Shown: one piece after another, positions 31,572 through 41,661 of the stretch
How positions within the stretch are numbered: the first letter of the stretch is position 1
How the letters are laid out: the number at the start of each line of letters is the position of its first letter
From: Pseudomonas sputi
Lineage (GTDB): Bacteria; Pseudomonadota; Gammaproteobacteria; Pseudomonadales; Pseudomonadaceae
Reading direction: 5' to 3'
DNA length: 41,728 bases
Assembly: GCF_021603585.1 (NCBI RefSeq)
Contig: NZ_BQHI01000038.1
Span: forward strand, 1-41,728
Made by a program: the position numbers and the translations under genes
Notes under the pieces: generated by a model
What the model was told of the DNA's origin: nothing
What the model saw: only the letters and a program-made list of their open reading frames with translations
Database searches by the model: none

Positions 31572-32143
31572 GGCACCGCCGGTTTGCGGCGCGACAACTG
31601 CAGCACGCTGGGATGAATGCGCACACCGCTGCGGGCAACGGAGTCGAGATTGACCTCGAACGACACTTGTTCATCACCGACCCGCAGGCAGAACAAGCTG
31701 CCAACCGTGCACTGATCGCCGCCTTCACTGATGCTCAGCACCGGATGGCCGATCAGGGATGCGAACAACCGGCTGCGTTCGTCTGTCGTAAGTTTGCCGA
31801 TATAGACCGCGTCGCACTCGCTGACGATGGCCGGATTATCGGCCAACAGTCGGCGCACGATAACCGGACGACCGGTGGACTGGGTCGTGCCCTTGACCAG
31901 ATCGTCGGTGTACTCGGTCGGACCAACGATGCACAGACGCAACTGCGCCGGCTCGACCGGCCAGCGCGCGTAACTGAGGATACCGAGAACCACCTGAGTA
32001 ACGGATTTGGCCCGTTGTTCAGCCATACCCGCTGAGGCTTGAGTCTGGGCAGCGGCCACACCCGTGAGCAAACAGAGTACAACGGCAAGCAATGCCTGCT
32101 TGCAGACAACTACGCGCTCTGTCGCCCAGACAGCCACCTTCAT
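31568..32143 (-). CDS. yfiR: Periplasmic regulator YfiR/AwsX (DUF4154)
   Basis: The 191-residue precursor has a Sec signal ending near A-A-A-Q (about 30-33) and a DUF4154 domain. Cysteines lie at 71, 110, 145 and 152, the positions of the redox-active Cys pairs known in P. aeruginosa YfiR. It represses YfiN from the periplasm, and reducing conditions or YfiB binding relieve this. The ATG at 32143 (M-K-V-A-V-W) follows an AAGAGAA element; a start at 32191 would lengthen the signal peptide. It is the first gene of the yfiR-yfiN-yfiB operon and overlaps yfiN by 4 bases. Confidence 0.9.
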   Translation of the reverse strand: MKVAVWATERVVVCKQALLAVVLCLLTGVAAAQTQASAGMAEQRAKSVTQVVLGILSYARWPVEPAQLRLCIVGPTEYTDDLVKGTTQSTGRPVIVRRLLADNPAIVSECDAVYIGKLTTDERSRLFASLIGHPVLSISEGGDQCTVGSLFCLRVGDEQVSFEVNLDSVARSGVRIHPSVLQLSRRKPAVP

Positions 32144-32267
32144 GCGGGGATTCTCTTGGATCGTTACGAAATGATGCCGCAACGATAGCACAGCGTTGGA
32201 ACACCAGCGATACAGCGACCTCTGACTGGTCGGTCAATAATCGCCGGTCATCCAGGCAACTTCATCC

Positions 32268-34370
32268 TCAAGGCGCCCCTGCTTCTTCGAGTTCCAGCAT
32301 CAGTCCGCTCAAGCGCTTCACCTTGCGTTGTACTGCCTCTTCAAATACGCCACTGCGGGGTTCGATCAAAGTGAACCAGTCCTTGGCCCGGGTAATTCCG
32401 GTGTAGATCAGTTCCTTGGTTAACACGGGGTTCAGGGCGTCCGGCAGGATCAGCGCGGTATGGGCAAACTCCGAGCCCTGTGACTTGTGCACAGTCATCG
32501 CGTACACGGTTTCGACATCATTGAGCCGGCTCGGCAACACGAAGCGCACCCCACCACGCCCGTCGTTACGCGGGAACGCCACGCGCAACACCGACTTACC
32601 GGCGTCCGGGCCATCGCGCTCGGGCAATTTCAGGGCGATACCGATATCGCCATTCATCAGTCCCAGACCGTAGTCGTTTCGGGTCATCAGCACTGGCCGG
32701 CCTTCGTACCATTGCTGGTCGCTCTCGATCAGCCGCGCCTTGAGCAATGCTTCGGTGATGCGCTGATTCAGCCCCTCCACACCCCACGGCCCCTTGCGTA
32801 CTGCACACAACAACTGGAAGGTATCGAAGGCCCGCAAGACGTCACGCGCCCAATCGACCCAACCCGGATGCTCGAGCGGCGTTCCGTTTGCCGGGCGTCG
32901 ATCGCGCAAGACGCTCAAATAATGTCGATACCCGTTGGGACCTTCGCCATGTCCCTCGAGCACAAGATGCTCCAGTTTCCGGTCGTGCTCGTTCTGAAGT
33001 GGCAACGAAAACACATCGCCATGAGTTTTGGCATTCAGCAGCTGACGAGCCTCGTCCGGTAGTTGCTGATTCACTCGGCGAGCCAGTTGACCGATGCCGC
33101 TGCCCTCACCGAAACGCCGCGAATGACGCAGCATCACCACTTGCTGGGCCAGCGGGTGCGAGCCGTCACTGCCTTCGTGCAAACCGCTGTCCTGCAGGGA
33201 TTCGCCGCTCACCGCTTCCAGCCACTGGCGGGTCTGTGGACTGTACCAACCGGCTTCGGCATCACGGCACAAATCTCCCAGCACCGCGCCGGCTTCCACC
33301 GAGGCCAACTGATCCTTGTCGCCCAGCAACACCAACCGGGCATGGGGCGGTAAGGCATCGAGCAGGTTGGCCATCATTTCCAGGTCGATCATGGACGCTT
33401 CATCGACCACCAGTACGTCCAGAGGCAGACGGTTACCGGCATGGTGACGAAAGTGGCGAGTTCCAGGACGACTGCCGAGCAAGCGGTGCACCGTTGTCAC
33501 TTCGGTCGGAATTTTTTCCCGCACGCCTTCAGCGACCTTCAGCGATTGCACCTGCTGACTGATGGACTCGGTCAACCGCGCCGCCGCTTTCCCGGTAGGC
33601 GCCGCGAGCCTGATGCGCAATGGTTGATGCGCCTCGACCGCAGGTGCCTGGAGCAACGCCAGCAGACGGACCACCGTTGTTGTTTTGCCAGTGCCGGGGC
33701 CTCCCGTGATGATGCTGAAGGCACTTCGGGTGGCTAGGGCGCAAGCGAGTTTCTGCCAGTCGATGACATCCACACGCTGCGCTGGATCAAACAGCGCCTC
33801 CAGCCGCCGTGCAAGGTCGGGCGGTGTCGCTTCCTGCTCTGCGAGGCGCTGACGCAGTGCGCTGTCGATACGCCGCTCGTAGGCCCAATAGCGCCGCAAG
33901 TACAAGCGCTTGCCGGACAACACCAGCGGACGCTCCTGCGCCGACGTACCGTCGTCGGCGGCCAGCGCCACCAGCGAACTGCCGGCCAGCACCTTGCACC
34001 AGTGAGCCCCGTCGAGGGTTTCGAGCATCTGCGATGGCAGCAGCAACACGCCGGGTTGTGTATCCCCCTCTGGAGGCAGGGACAGGGCGAAATCCGGCGC
34101 CTTAAGGGTTTCGAACAGGTCCAGGCAAACATGGCCGTGCCCGAGCTGGTGACTGGTCAAGGCGGCGGCGAGCAACACCAGCGGATCGACATCGGGTGCC
34201 AATTCATGAAGAAAGGCCACGAACGCCTTGTCCAGTGCCCGCAGCCAACCGCGCTCGACCCAGCGGGTGAGCAACAGCAGCAGATCATCGGCACAGGTGA
34301 GAGGTGTCAGCTGAGCCAGGCTGCCGGCGGTCAGCGGCGTAGGCAGCAGGTCGGCGATTGTCCGATTCAT
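32268..34370 (-). CDS. recD: Exodeoxyribonuclease V alpha subunit RecD
   Basis: The 700-residue SF1B helicase has Walker A G-G-P-G-T-G-K-T-T-T near residue 210, the DExx box V-V-D-E-A-S-M near 330 and the C-terminal motif VI stretch Y-T-G-I-T-R-A-K-D, preceded by H-K-S-Q-G-S-E-F. RecD is the 5'-3' motor of RecBCD, which unwinds and degrades DNA from double-strand ends until Chi. The start at 34370 overlaps the recB stop by ATGA; 34391 would lie within recB. It is the last gene of recC-recB-recD. The 124 bases after it hold the yfiR start region and no clear terminator. Confidence 0.95.
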   Translation of the reverse strand: MNRTIADLLPTPLTAGSLAQLTPLTCADDLLLLLTRWVERGWLRALDKAFVAFLHELAPDVDPLVLLAAALTSHQLGHGHVCLDLFETLKAPDFALSLPPEGDTQPGVLLLPSQMLETLDGAHWCKVLAGSSLVALAADDGTSAQERPLVLSGKRLYLRRYWAYERRIDSALRQRLAEQEATPPDLARRLEALFDPAQRVDVIDWQKLACALATRSAFSIITGGPGTGKTTTVVRLLALLQAPAVEAHQPLRIRLAAPTGKAAARLTESISQQVQSLKVAEGVREKIPTEVTTVHRLLGSRPGTRHFRHHAGNRLPLDVLVVDEASMIDLEMMANLLDALPPHARLVLLGDKDQLASVEAGAVLGDLCRDAEAGWYSPQTRQWLEAVSGESLQDSGLHEGSDGSHPLAQQVVMLRHSRRFGEGSGIGQLARRVNQQLPDEARQLLNAKTHGDVFSLPLQNEHDRKLEHLVLEGHGEGPNGYRHYLSVLRDRRPANGTPLEHPGWVDWARDVLRAFDTFQLLCAVRKGPWGVEGLNQRITEALLKARLIESDQQWYEGRPVLMTRNDYGLGLMNGDIGIALKLPERDGPDAGKSVLRVAFPRNDGRGGVRFVLPSRLNDVETVYAMTVHKSQGSEFAHTALILPDALNPVLTKELIYTGITRAKDWFTLIEPRSGVFEEAVQRKVKRLSGLMLELEEAGAP

Positions 34371-37300
34371 AGCAGTTCTCCCTGTTCCCACACAGGCTCG
34401 GCCCTGGATTGCGGTTTGCCCTGGAACATGAGGTCCAGACGCTCGATCAACTCCCGTGGTGGGCGTGCGAAGTAAACCCCACCACCAGGCGCCCGTGTTC
34501 CACGCAGGAACAGATACAACGCGCCGCCGATATGCCGGTCGTAGTCGTAATCGACGAGCCGCGCCTTGAGCTGACGATGCAAGGCCAACAGGTACAGCAC
34601 GTATTGCAGGTCGTAACGATTGTCGAGAATCGACTGCTCCATGGCCCGCTCGGTATACGCAGCGTCATCGACACCCAGCCAGTTGGATTTGTAATCGGCG
34701 ACGTAGTAGCGCCCCTCATGCTCGAACGTCAGGTCGATAAAACCTTTGAACATGCCATTGAGTTGCACCGCTTCGGCACCAACCCGGGCAACACCGTTGT
34801 GGGTAAATTGACGTACCTGTTCATCGAGCTTGAGCACGTCGACTTTGTGGCTGGCGAACCAGAACTCCATCTCGACCCGATACTGCTTCAATTGCTCGAG
34901 AACCACCGGCGGTTGATCATGCCCTGCAGGCAGCGGCAGTCTGAGCAGATGTTGCAACCAGTCGCAGAGGGTGGTGATCCAGCCTTCCCAGCCACGTCGA
35001 TTGCAACGTCGGGCAATCGCATCATTCAACGACTCGCGCGTGACCGCGAAACCCTCCTCACCTGCCCACTCCAGCAAACCGTGAAGAAACGTTCCCGGAT
35101 TCGGTCCACGAGGGAAGCGGTGAATGTCTGCCCCGCCGGCGATGATCTCGCGTGGTGCTTCAGGATCCAGGCGTTCGTCATCGAACAGTTTTTGCGCTTG
35201 CGGACTGTCGGGAGCTTCGTCATTGCCGACGCTCAGCACGTCACTGATACGCAAGGCACTGTACGACGCGATCCACCAGTTCTCGCTGGCCCTGCGGCTC
35301 GGCAATAACGTGGCGCGTAGCTTGGCCTCGTTACGCGGGGGCTTGTAAACCTCGTTGGTAGCCTCTGGCATTTCAACAACGCTCAGCGCCGAACAATCCT
35401 GTTGCAGATCGTCCAGCCAGCGAGCCAATCCGCTGGACTCATTCAAACTCGTGCCGCCACCCAACAGATAGCCCAGCGCAGAAAGGTGCAGAACCGAACT
35501 GCTGTGGTTGCCGCGCTTGAGATCCGTGACCCCGAGCCAGCATGCATGCTGTGCGCGGGTCAGCGCGACGTAGAGCAAGCGCAGATCCTCTGCCAGGCGT
35601 TCGTTGTCCGCCAAGGCGATCAGTTCCGCGTCGGGCTTCAGGCTGATGCGAGCCTTGCCGGATTCATCGTGGTAGTGCAGCGGCAATCGACTGCCATCCA
35701 GCGGTTTCGCCGAGCAGATAAAAGGCAGGAACACCAACGGGTACTCAAGCCCCTTTGACTTGTGAATGGTCACGACCTTGACCAGTTGCTCGTCGCTTTC
35801 AAGACGCAGGATCTGCTCTTCACCTGCCTGACCGGACAGCGCCAGATGCTCGGCCAGGTGGCGGATCAGTGCCTGCTCACCATCGAGCTCCGACGCGGCC
35901 TGTTGCAACAACTCCGACAGGTGCAACAGGTTGGTCAGCACCCGCTCACCATCACTGCGGGCGATGAGCATCTGCGGTAGTTGAAAGTCGTGCAGCAGGC
36001 GCCGCAACATCGGCAGCACCCCTTGCTTGCGCCAGAGCTCACGATAACCACGGAACTGCATTACCCGGTTTTCCCAAACCAGTTCGTCCTGATTCAGACG
36101 CTCCAGCTCAGCCAGTGGCAGATTCAGTGTGATGCACGCCAACGCCGCTTTGAGGGAGCGTTCAACATCCGGCTCGGCGCACGCCTTGAGCCACGAAAGC
36201 AGATCATGGGCTTCCTGAGCGGCAAAAACCGAGTCCTTGTCCGACAGATAAACGCTGCGGACTCCGCGCGCTGCGAGCTCACCGCGTATCGACTGCGCCT
36301 CTTTACCATCGCGCACCAGGATCGCAATGTCCGCTGGCCGCAGCCCACGCCAATCCTTGCCCTCCTGCGCAAACCCGGCGCGACCGGTTTGCCCGCCATT
36401 AAGCAGGGTCGTGATCTCACTGGCGCAGGCCGCCGCCAACTGCTGTCGGTAAACCGCGCCAGACAGTGGCTTGTCGGTAGATAGATGCCAGATATTCAGC
36501 GCCGATACGTCCTGCCCGGATACCTGCAAACGTTCTTTACGCCCCTGCGCCTCCACAGGCAGGAACGGCACCGGGTTATCGCCGTTTCTCTCTCGAAACA
36601 AAAACGCCCCGCGCCCTTGCTCACGGGACTCTGCACGCTCGAACACATGGTTGACCGCACTGACCATCCCGTGACTGGAACGGAAGTTGGTGCCCAGGGT
36701 ATGCAGGCGCCCGGTTGTGGCCTGCCGGGCTCGCAGATAGGTGTAGATGTCCGCGCCACGGAAGGCATAGATCGCCTGCTTCGGATCCCCGATCAGAAAC
36801 AAACCGGTCTCGGGGTTATCCTCTTCAATGCGATAGATGCTTTCGAAGATCCGGTATTGCACCGGGTCCGTGTCCTGGAACTCATCGATCAGAGCGACCG
36901 GGAACTGCTCGCGAATGAGCGTGGCCAGACGTTCCCCACCGTCAGATTGCAAAGCCGCATCCAGCCGCAACAGCATGTCGTCAAAACCCATTTCGGCCCG
37001 ACGGCGTTTCTCGTCTTCAAAACGGGCACCGACCCATTTGGCAGCATGCTGCAGCACGGCCGCATCGGGCGTCGGCAAATTGTCGAGACTCGACTTGAGC
37101 GCGGGCATGGCATTCAGGCCCGGATGACTCGGCGGCTCGCCTTTCCAGGCTTCCGCCATACCATCCGGCGTGAGCCGGGCGAACCCGGTGCCGATATCCA
37201 GTTGTTCGAGCGTCTCGTCCTCAGCCCAGGCCTTGAGCTTTTCGAACCATGGTTCGAAATAGCGAGCCTGCATCTTGCGTCCGTCCACGGTTTTATTGGC

Positions 37301-38056
37301 GACGCCCTGATGGCAGATGGCGAGCAGCTCATCGGACCACTGCCGCCATGGCCTCTTCAACTCCACCAATGCCGCACGGCGTTCATGCAGGCATTCTTCG
37401 ATCAGTTCGGACGGCGTCTTGTCTGAGTCCCCTTCGCGCTCAGTGCCAAACAGCCCTCGCACACGCGGCAACAGGGCTGCCGGCCCTCCCCAGTGACTGC
37501 GGACCCAGCTCAACGCATCGCCCTGCATCGGATAGCAGAACAGCCGCCAGTAATCTCGCAGCACTTCACCAAGCAGGTCGCTGTGATCGGTTTCCAGGGT
37601 CTGCGTAAACAGACTGCCGCTGTCGAATGCATGCTCGCGCAGCATTCGCTGACACCAACTGTGGATCGTCGAGACGGCGGCTTCGTCCATCCATTGCGCG
37701 GCGATATCCAAACGGTTCGCGCAACCCGGCCATTGTTGCGGATCGAACTGTGCACGCAATTCATCGATCAACGCATCCGGGGGCGGTGTCTCGTCACGGA
37801 AGAAACGCGCGGCCTCGGCCAGACGCGTGCGAATGCGCTCACGCAACTCTTTGGTGGCCGCGTCGGTGAAAGTCACCACGAGAATCTGCGGGGGCAACAG
37901 CTCACGACCGAAACCACTTGCCTCGCCTCCGTGGCCGAGTATCAACCGCAGATACAGCGCTGAAATGGTAAACGTCTTGCCAGTGCCCGCACTGGCTTCG
38001 ATCAGTTGGCTGCCTCTTAACGGAAATGCCAGCGCTAGCGGCTGTTGATTGCTCAT
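34367..38056 (-). CDS. recB: Exodeoxyribonuclease V beta subunit RecB
   Basis: The 1229-residue protein has Walker A E-A-S-A-G-T-G-K-T-F-T near residue 30, UvrD-type helicase motifs (I-D-E-F-Q-D-T-D near 400, T-I-H-K-S-K-G-L-E-Y-P near 745) and the C-terminal nuclease domain with H-G-L-L-E-W (near 1010) and V-A-D-Y-K-S-N-W near 1140. RecB provides the 3'-5' motor, the only nuclease site and RecA loading. The ATG at 38056 overlaps the recC stop by ATGA, and recD overlaps its end the same way, so all three subunits are translationally coupled. Length fits Pseudomonas RecB. Confidence 0.96.
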   Translation of the reverse strand: MSNQQPLALAFPLRGSQLIEASAGTGKTFTISALYLRLILGHGGEASGFGRELLPPQILVVTFTDAATKELRERIRTRLAEAARFFRDETPPPDALIDELRAQFDPQQWPGCANRLDIAAQWMDEAAVSTIHSWCQRMLREHAFDSGSLFTQTLETDHSDLLGEVLRDYWRLFCYPMQGDALSWVRSHWGGPAALLPRVRGLFGTEREGDSDKTPSELIEECLHERRAALVELKRPWRQWSDELLAICHQGVANKTVDGRKMQARYFEPWFEKLKAWAEDETLEQLDIGTGFARLTPDGMAEAWKGEPPSHPGLNAMPALKSSLDNLPTPDAAVLQHAAKWVGARFEDEKRRRAEMGFDDMLLRLDAALQSDGGERLATLIREQFPVALIDEFQDTDPVQYRIFESIYRIEEDNPETGLFLIGDPKQAIYAFRGADIYTYLRARQATTGRLHTLGTNFRSSHGMVSAVNHVFERAESREQGRGAFLFRERNGDNPVPFLPVEAQGRKERLQVSGQDVSALNIWHLSTDKPLSGAVYRQQLAAACASEITTLLNGGQTGRAGFAQEGKDWRGLRPADIAILVRDGKEAQSIRGELAARGVRSVYLSDKDSVFAAQEAHDLLSWLKACAEPDVERSLKAALACITLNLPLAELERLNQDELVWENRVMQFRGYRELWRKQGVLPMLRRLLHDFQLPQMLIARSDGERVLTNLLHLSELLQQAASELDGEQALIRHLAEHLALSGQAGEEQILRLESDEQLVKVVTIHKSKGLEYPLVFLPFICSAKPLDGSRLPLHYHDESGKARISLKPDAELIALADNERLAEDLRLLYVALTRAQHACWLGVTDLKRGNHSSSVLHLSALGYLLGGGTSLNESSGLARWLDDLQQDCSALSVVEMPEATNEVYKPPRNEAKLRATLLPSRRASENWWIASYSALRISDVLSVGNDEAPDSPQAQKLFDDERLDPEAPREIIAGGADIHRFPRGPNPGTFLHGLLEWAGEEGFAVTRESLNDAIARRCNRRGWEGWITTLCDWLQHLLRLPLPAGHDQPPVVLEQLKQYRVEMEFWFASHKVDVLKLDEQVRQFTHNGVARVGAEAVQLNGMFKGFIDLTFEHEGRYYVADYKSNWLGVDDAAYTERAMEQSILDNRYDLQYVLYLLALHRQLKARLVDYDYDRHIGGALYLFLRGTRAPGGGVYFARPPRELIERLDLMFQGKPQSRAEPVWEQGELL

Positions 38057-41000
38057 GCGCCTGCCTCCTCGGGGGTCCACGAGCGCCACGGCGCCTCAAG
38101 CAACGGGCGATACAGCGCATCACACCAACCGGAGAAGGTTTCATCCGCCTGCAGTGCATCGTAGTCGGGGAACTGTCGGGCCAGGGCCGGGCTTTCGCGA
38201 CGTTCACCTTCGCTGGTCTGACCATCCCCCTCATAGGCTTTACGGGCAGCCGCTTCAGCCTTGACCGCATCGGTCTGAGCCAGCCATGCAAAAACCGTTT
38301 TCACCGCGACCGGTAGTGGCTGGCGCATGCCCGTCTGCCAGGCGAGCAGCAGATCCTCAAGAATTCGCCCCGCTCGGGCTCGTTCCAGAGGTTCAAGAAG
38401 GAGGGTGTCATCACTGGCCACCAGTGCGGTCGTCAGGGAAAGCCCACTGGCACACGCGACTAGGTGGCTGACCCATGACTTGGTCATGCGATGCCATTTG
38501 CGGCTCTTGATCGAGCCTATGCTGTTGGGAATCGTCGTAACCGAGAGTACGCCGCCATCGACGCGCCGGTGCAAACCGCCCAGCCATCCTTCGAGGCGCA
38601 GTTCCTGCCATTCAAAATTGATCGGTAGCGCGTTGGTCAGTGGCGTCGGCCATAACGCCAACAGCTGTTGATATCGTTGCAACAAGTCTGGCAAAGGTTC
38701 GATCAGCTCTCGCTGAAGGCATTCACCAAATCCCGCCATAGGCAACAGTCCGCTGTTCTGCAGGCGCCGGGCTTGAGACTCGAGTGCCTGACCAACATTG
38801 TCCGGGCATCTCAAGGCTGCCTCGAGCAAGCTGTCGCTGAGCATGTATCGCTGCAATGCATCCAGTACAAAGGGCTCCTCGTCAGCCTGAGGTATCTGCA
38901 CTGCTTCGAAGTAAACCTTGAGTCGCTGAGTGAAAAAGTGTCGAACCGGACTACGCAGAAAGTCCTGCAGCATCTCCAGACTCAGCGGCTCCTCCTGGAC
39001 ATGTGGAGCAAGCATGGTTGCGACGTCATTCCGTTCGTCAGGTTGATGCAGCACCTGCCACTCGCTGTCGTAGCTGAAGAGTTTGTCTTCCTCATGGAAA
39101 TAGCGCGAACTGAATGGCTGCAAGGGATGCTCCTGAGTCATGGCAATCAGGAGATCTTCGTTTTCGTCGACCGATCGCCATCCATTGGCGAGATGATCGC
39201 GCAACTGGCCGATCAACACAGAGGCTGGCCGATCACTGTTGTCGCGAATGCTGCGGCCCACCCAACTGATGTAGAGCTGATGGCGGGCGGACAAGAGCGC
39301 CTCTAGCAGAAGATAACGATCATCCTCACGACGGGAACGATCTCCCGGCCGGTAATCGCTGCCCATCAGATCGAAGTCCAGCGGCGGTTGAGCGCGTGGA
39401 TAATCGCCATCGTTCATGCCTAACAGACAAACCAGTCTGAACGGAATCGCGCGCATTGGCATCAGCGTGCAAAAATTCACGGCTCCGGCCAGGAAGCGTT
39501 GAGACAGACGCCCCTGATCCAGCCCCGCCAGCCAGGCCTCACGGACGACAGTCAGTGGCAGCTCGTCCAGCAGACCGACTGCCTCGCAGGTTTCCAGCCA
39601 GGTTTCGCGCAACTCTTCGAGTTGAGCCAACAGGTAGTCGTCATGCTCATCTTCAGGCTTGAAAAACAGTTGCATCAACGCCTGAAGCCGATGTCCCCAT
39701 TCCTGTGGTTGGGCGGGTTTCATCAGTTGCTGATGCGAAAGCTCCAGTGCATCCAGCAACGCGACCAATGGCCCAATCAACGCGGCATCGAGACCACCGA
39801 TTTCATCGAAGGGTTCGATATTCCCATAGGAGCCGGAACTGCCGACCGCATAACCGAGCAACATTCGACGCAGGCCGAAGCGCCAACTGTTTTGCTCCAG
39901 TTCGTCGGGTAATCCCAGCTCGGCCCGTTGCCCGGCATCAATGCCCCAACGCACACCGGCACCTTCGATCCAGCGGTGCAGAGTCGACAAGTCTCGCTCC
40001 TGCACGCCAAACCTTGCGCGTAACGCAGGAACATCTAGCAAATCGAGGATTTCACTAACCGGGAAACGACTTTCCGGCAGCTTGAGCAGGTGTTCGACAG
40101 CGATCAGTAATGGATCCCGTCCGCGCTGGCCCTGATCGGCCATGGTGAAGGGAATGAAGCGTGGATCATGACGATCAAGCTGCCCAAATACGGCGCGGAT
40201 ATGCGGCGCATAACTATCGATGTCAGGCACCATCACGATCACATCGCGAGGGCGTAATTGAGGGTCCGCACTGAAGCGGGCAAGAAGCTGATCGTGAAGA
40301 ATCTCCACTTCGCGCTGGGCGCTGTGGGCAACGTGAAAGCGGATCGAATCGTCCTGAGTCAGATCGACTGCCGGCCAGAGCGCTCGAGTTTCGCTTAGCG
40401 GCCGCAGCTCCAGAATGTCGTCCTGTAACTGATTAAGCATGTTCTCCGGCTGGGTTTCGCTGAACAGATCGATACGTCCGTTGCGAAATGCTGCGCGATA
40501 GCTATCCGGTTCGTCGTAACTGTCGAGCAGATTTATGTAATCACGACCTTGCTTGCCCCATGCTGCGAGAAGCGGATGAGCATGTTGGTGGAGTGATTCC
40601 GAATCCAGCACCAAGGGCATGCCGCTTTTTCGGGACTGCCGCTTGTACTGATGCCGCAAGAGATCCTTGTCGGCAACGATATCGGCCCAGTGATAACGAC
40701 AGGGATTATGTACGCACAGTAGAACCTGGCTGAAACGGGAAAGCCCTGCCAATGCTTCCAGCACCTGGGCGGGCAACGAGGAAATTCCAAAGACGATCAC
40801 TCGCTGAGGAAGTCCGGTCGGTGCGCTTTCAAGACTGTTGATGCGTTCCATGAATCGCTGGTGCACGCCCGCCCGACTTTGGGCCATGCCTTGCTCGCCC
40901 ACATCGTCCAGCAGGGAGCGCCACAACTCTGCCTGCCAGCAACTTGTAGGAGGAAGCGGTTTCGCTTCACCTCTCACATTGCGGAGCTGATGATGCCCCT

Positions 41001-41505
41001 CCGCCCAATCCTCAAGCCAATCAGCACGGTAGACCTGATATTGGTCGAAGAGGTCAGCCAGGCGTTCGGACAACTGGTAACGCTTGCGCAAATCGGTGTC
41101 ATGGGTGAGGAAGCGTTGTAGCGGCTCGAAGTGCGGTTTGGTGATCACCTGTGGCAGCAGGCGCATCAAACGCCAGGTCAACGGTGCCTTGTCGAGTAGC
41201 GATTTTGCCGGAATTTCCTCTCGTCCCAGCACCATCCGGTAAAGCTGCCACATGAAACTGCCCGGCAGTTGCACATCAATTGCGGCGGCGATACCACAGC
41301 CGCCTAAGTCGTCTGCTCCAGGATCTTCAGCCAGGGCCAGCTTGAGCCATTGAGCGATGCCGTTGCTCTGCACGAGCGCAATTTCATTCTCCAAGGGTGC
41401 CAGTGGATAGCGCCGCATGATGCTGATCACAAGGCTGCGTAATTCATCCAGGCTGTTGCTCTGAACGACCATGAATGCAGCGTTGAGGGACTGGGTGTCC
41501 GGCAT
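38053..41505 (-). CDS. recC: Exodeoxyribonuclease V gamma subunit RecC
   Basis: The 1150-residue protein matches RecC: F-M-V-V-Q-S-N-S-L-D-E-L near the start, Q-S-N-G-I-A-Q-W-L-K near residue 50, V-F-G-I-S-S-L-P near 245 and R-F-I-P-F-T-M-A-D near 460. RecC has an inactive helicase fold that scans for Chi and holds RecB and RecD together. The ATG at 41505 is preferred over 41529 because AGGAAG lies 7 bases upstream. It is the first gene of the recC-recB-recD operon and starts about 115 bases after the rRNA operon terminator on the same strand. Confidence 0.96.
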   Translation of the reverse strand: MPDTQSLNAAFMVVQSNSLDELRSLVISIMRRYPLAPLENEIALVQSNGIAQWLKLALAEDPGADDLGGCGIAAAIDVQLPGSFMWQLYRMVLGREEIPAKSLLDKAPLTWRLMRLLPQVITKPHFEPLQRFLTHDTDLRKRYQLSERLADLFDQYQVYRADWLEDWAEGHHQLRNVRGEAKPLPPTSCWQAELWRSLLDDVGEQGMAQSRAGVHQRFMERINSLESAPTGLPQRVIVFGISSLPAQVLEALAGLSRFSQVLLCVHNPCRYHWADIVADKDLLRHQYKRQSRKSGMPLVLDSESLHQHAHPLLAAWGKQGRDYINLLDSYDEPDSYRAAFRNGRIDLFSETQPENMLNQLQDDILELRPLSETRALWPAVDLTQDDSIRFHVAHSAQREVEILHDQLLARFSADPQLRPRDVIVMVPDIDSYAPHIRAVFGQLDRHDPRFIPFTMADQGQRGRDPLLIAVEHLLKLPESRFPVSEILDLLDVPALRARFGVQERDLSTLHRWIEGAGVRWGIDAGQRAELGLPDELEQNSWRFGLRRMLLGYAVGSSGSYGNIEPFDEIGGLDAALIGPLVALLDALELSHQQLMKPAQPQEWGHRLQALMQLFFKPEDEHDDYLLAQLEELRETWLETCEAVGLLDELPLTVVREAWLAGLDQGRLSQRFLAGAVNFCTLMPMRAIPFRLVCLLGMNDGDYPRAQPPLDFDLMGSDYRPGDRSRREDDRYLLLEALLSARHQLYISWVGRSIRDNSDRPASVLIGQLRDHLANGWRSVDENEDLLIAMTQEHPLQPFSSRYFHEEDKLFSYDSEWQVLHQPDERNDVATMLAPHVQEEPLSLEMLQDFLRSPVRHFFTQRLKVYFEAVQIPQADEEPFVLDALQRYMLSDSLLEAALRCPDNVGQALESQARRLQNSGLLPMAGFGECLQRELIEPLPDLLQRYQQLLALWPTPLTNALPINFEWQELRLEGWLGGLHRRVDGGVLSVTTIPNSIGSIKSRKWHRMTKSWVSHLVACASGLSLTTALVASDDTLLLEPLERARAGRILEDLLLAWQTGMRQPLPVAVKTVFAWLAQTDAVKAEAAARKAYEGDGQTSEGERRESPALARQFPDYDALQADETFSGWCDALYRPLLEAPWRSWTPEEAGA

Positions 41506-41613
41506 GAAGGCTTCCTTGGAAAAGTACAAAAGCTAGGGCTGAACCTTAGCATTGTCGGCAGGCGAGGACAGCCGCAAGGCGGCTGAGAATGCTGTAAGAA
41601 CTTTCCTGCGGAC

Positions 41614-41648
41614 AAAACAAAACCCCAACTGCTTTCGCAATTGGGGTT
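41614..41648 (-). terminator. Terminator of the rRNA operon
   Basis: AACCCCAACTGC (41621-41632) pairs with GCAATTGGGGTT (41637-41648) with one mismatch and a 4-base loop. On the minus strand it is followed by a T-rich tract (complement of 41614-41620). It lies about 14 bases after the 5S rRNA 3' end. Confidence 0.9.
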
Positions 41649-41661
41649 TCGGAATTTAATC

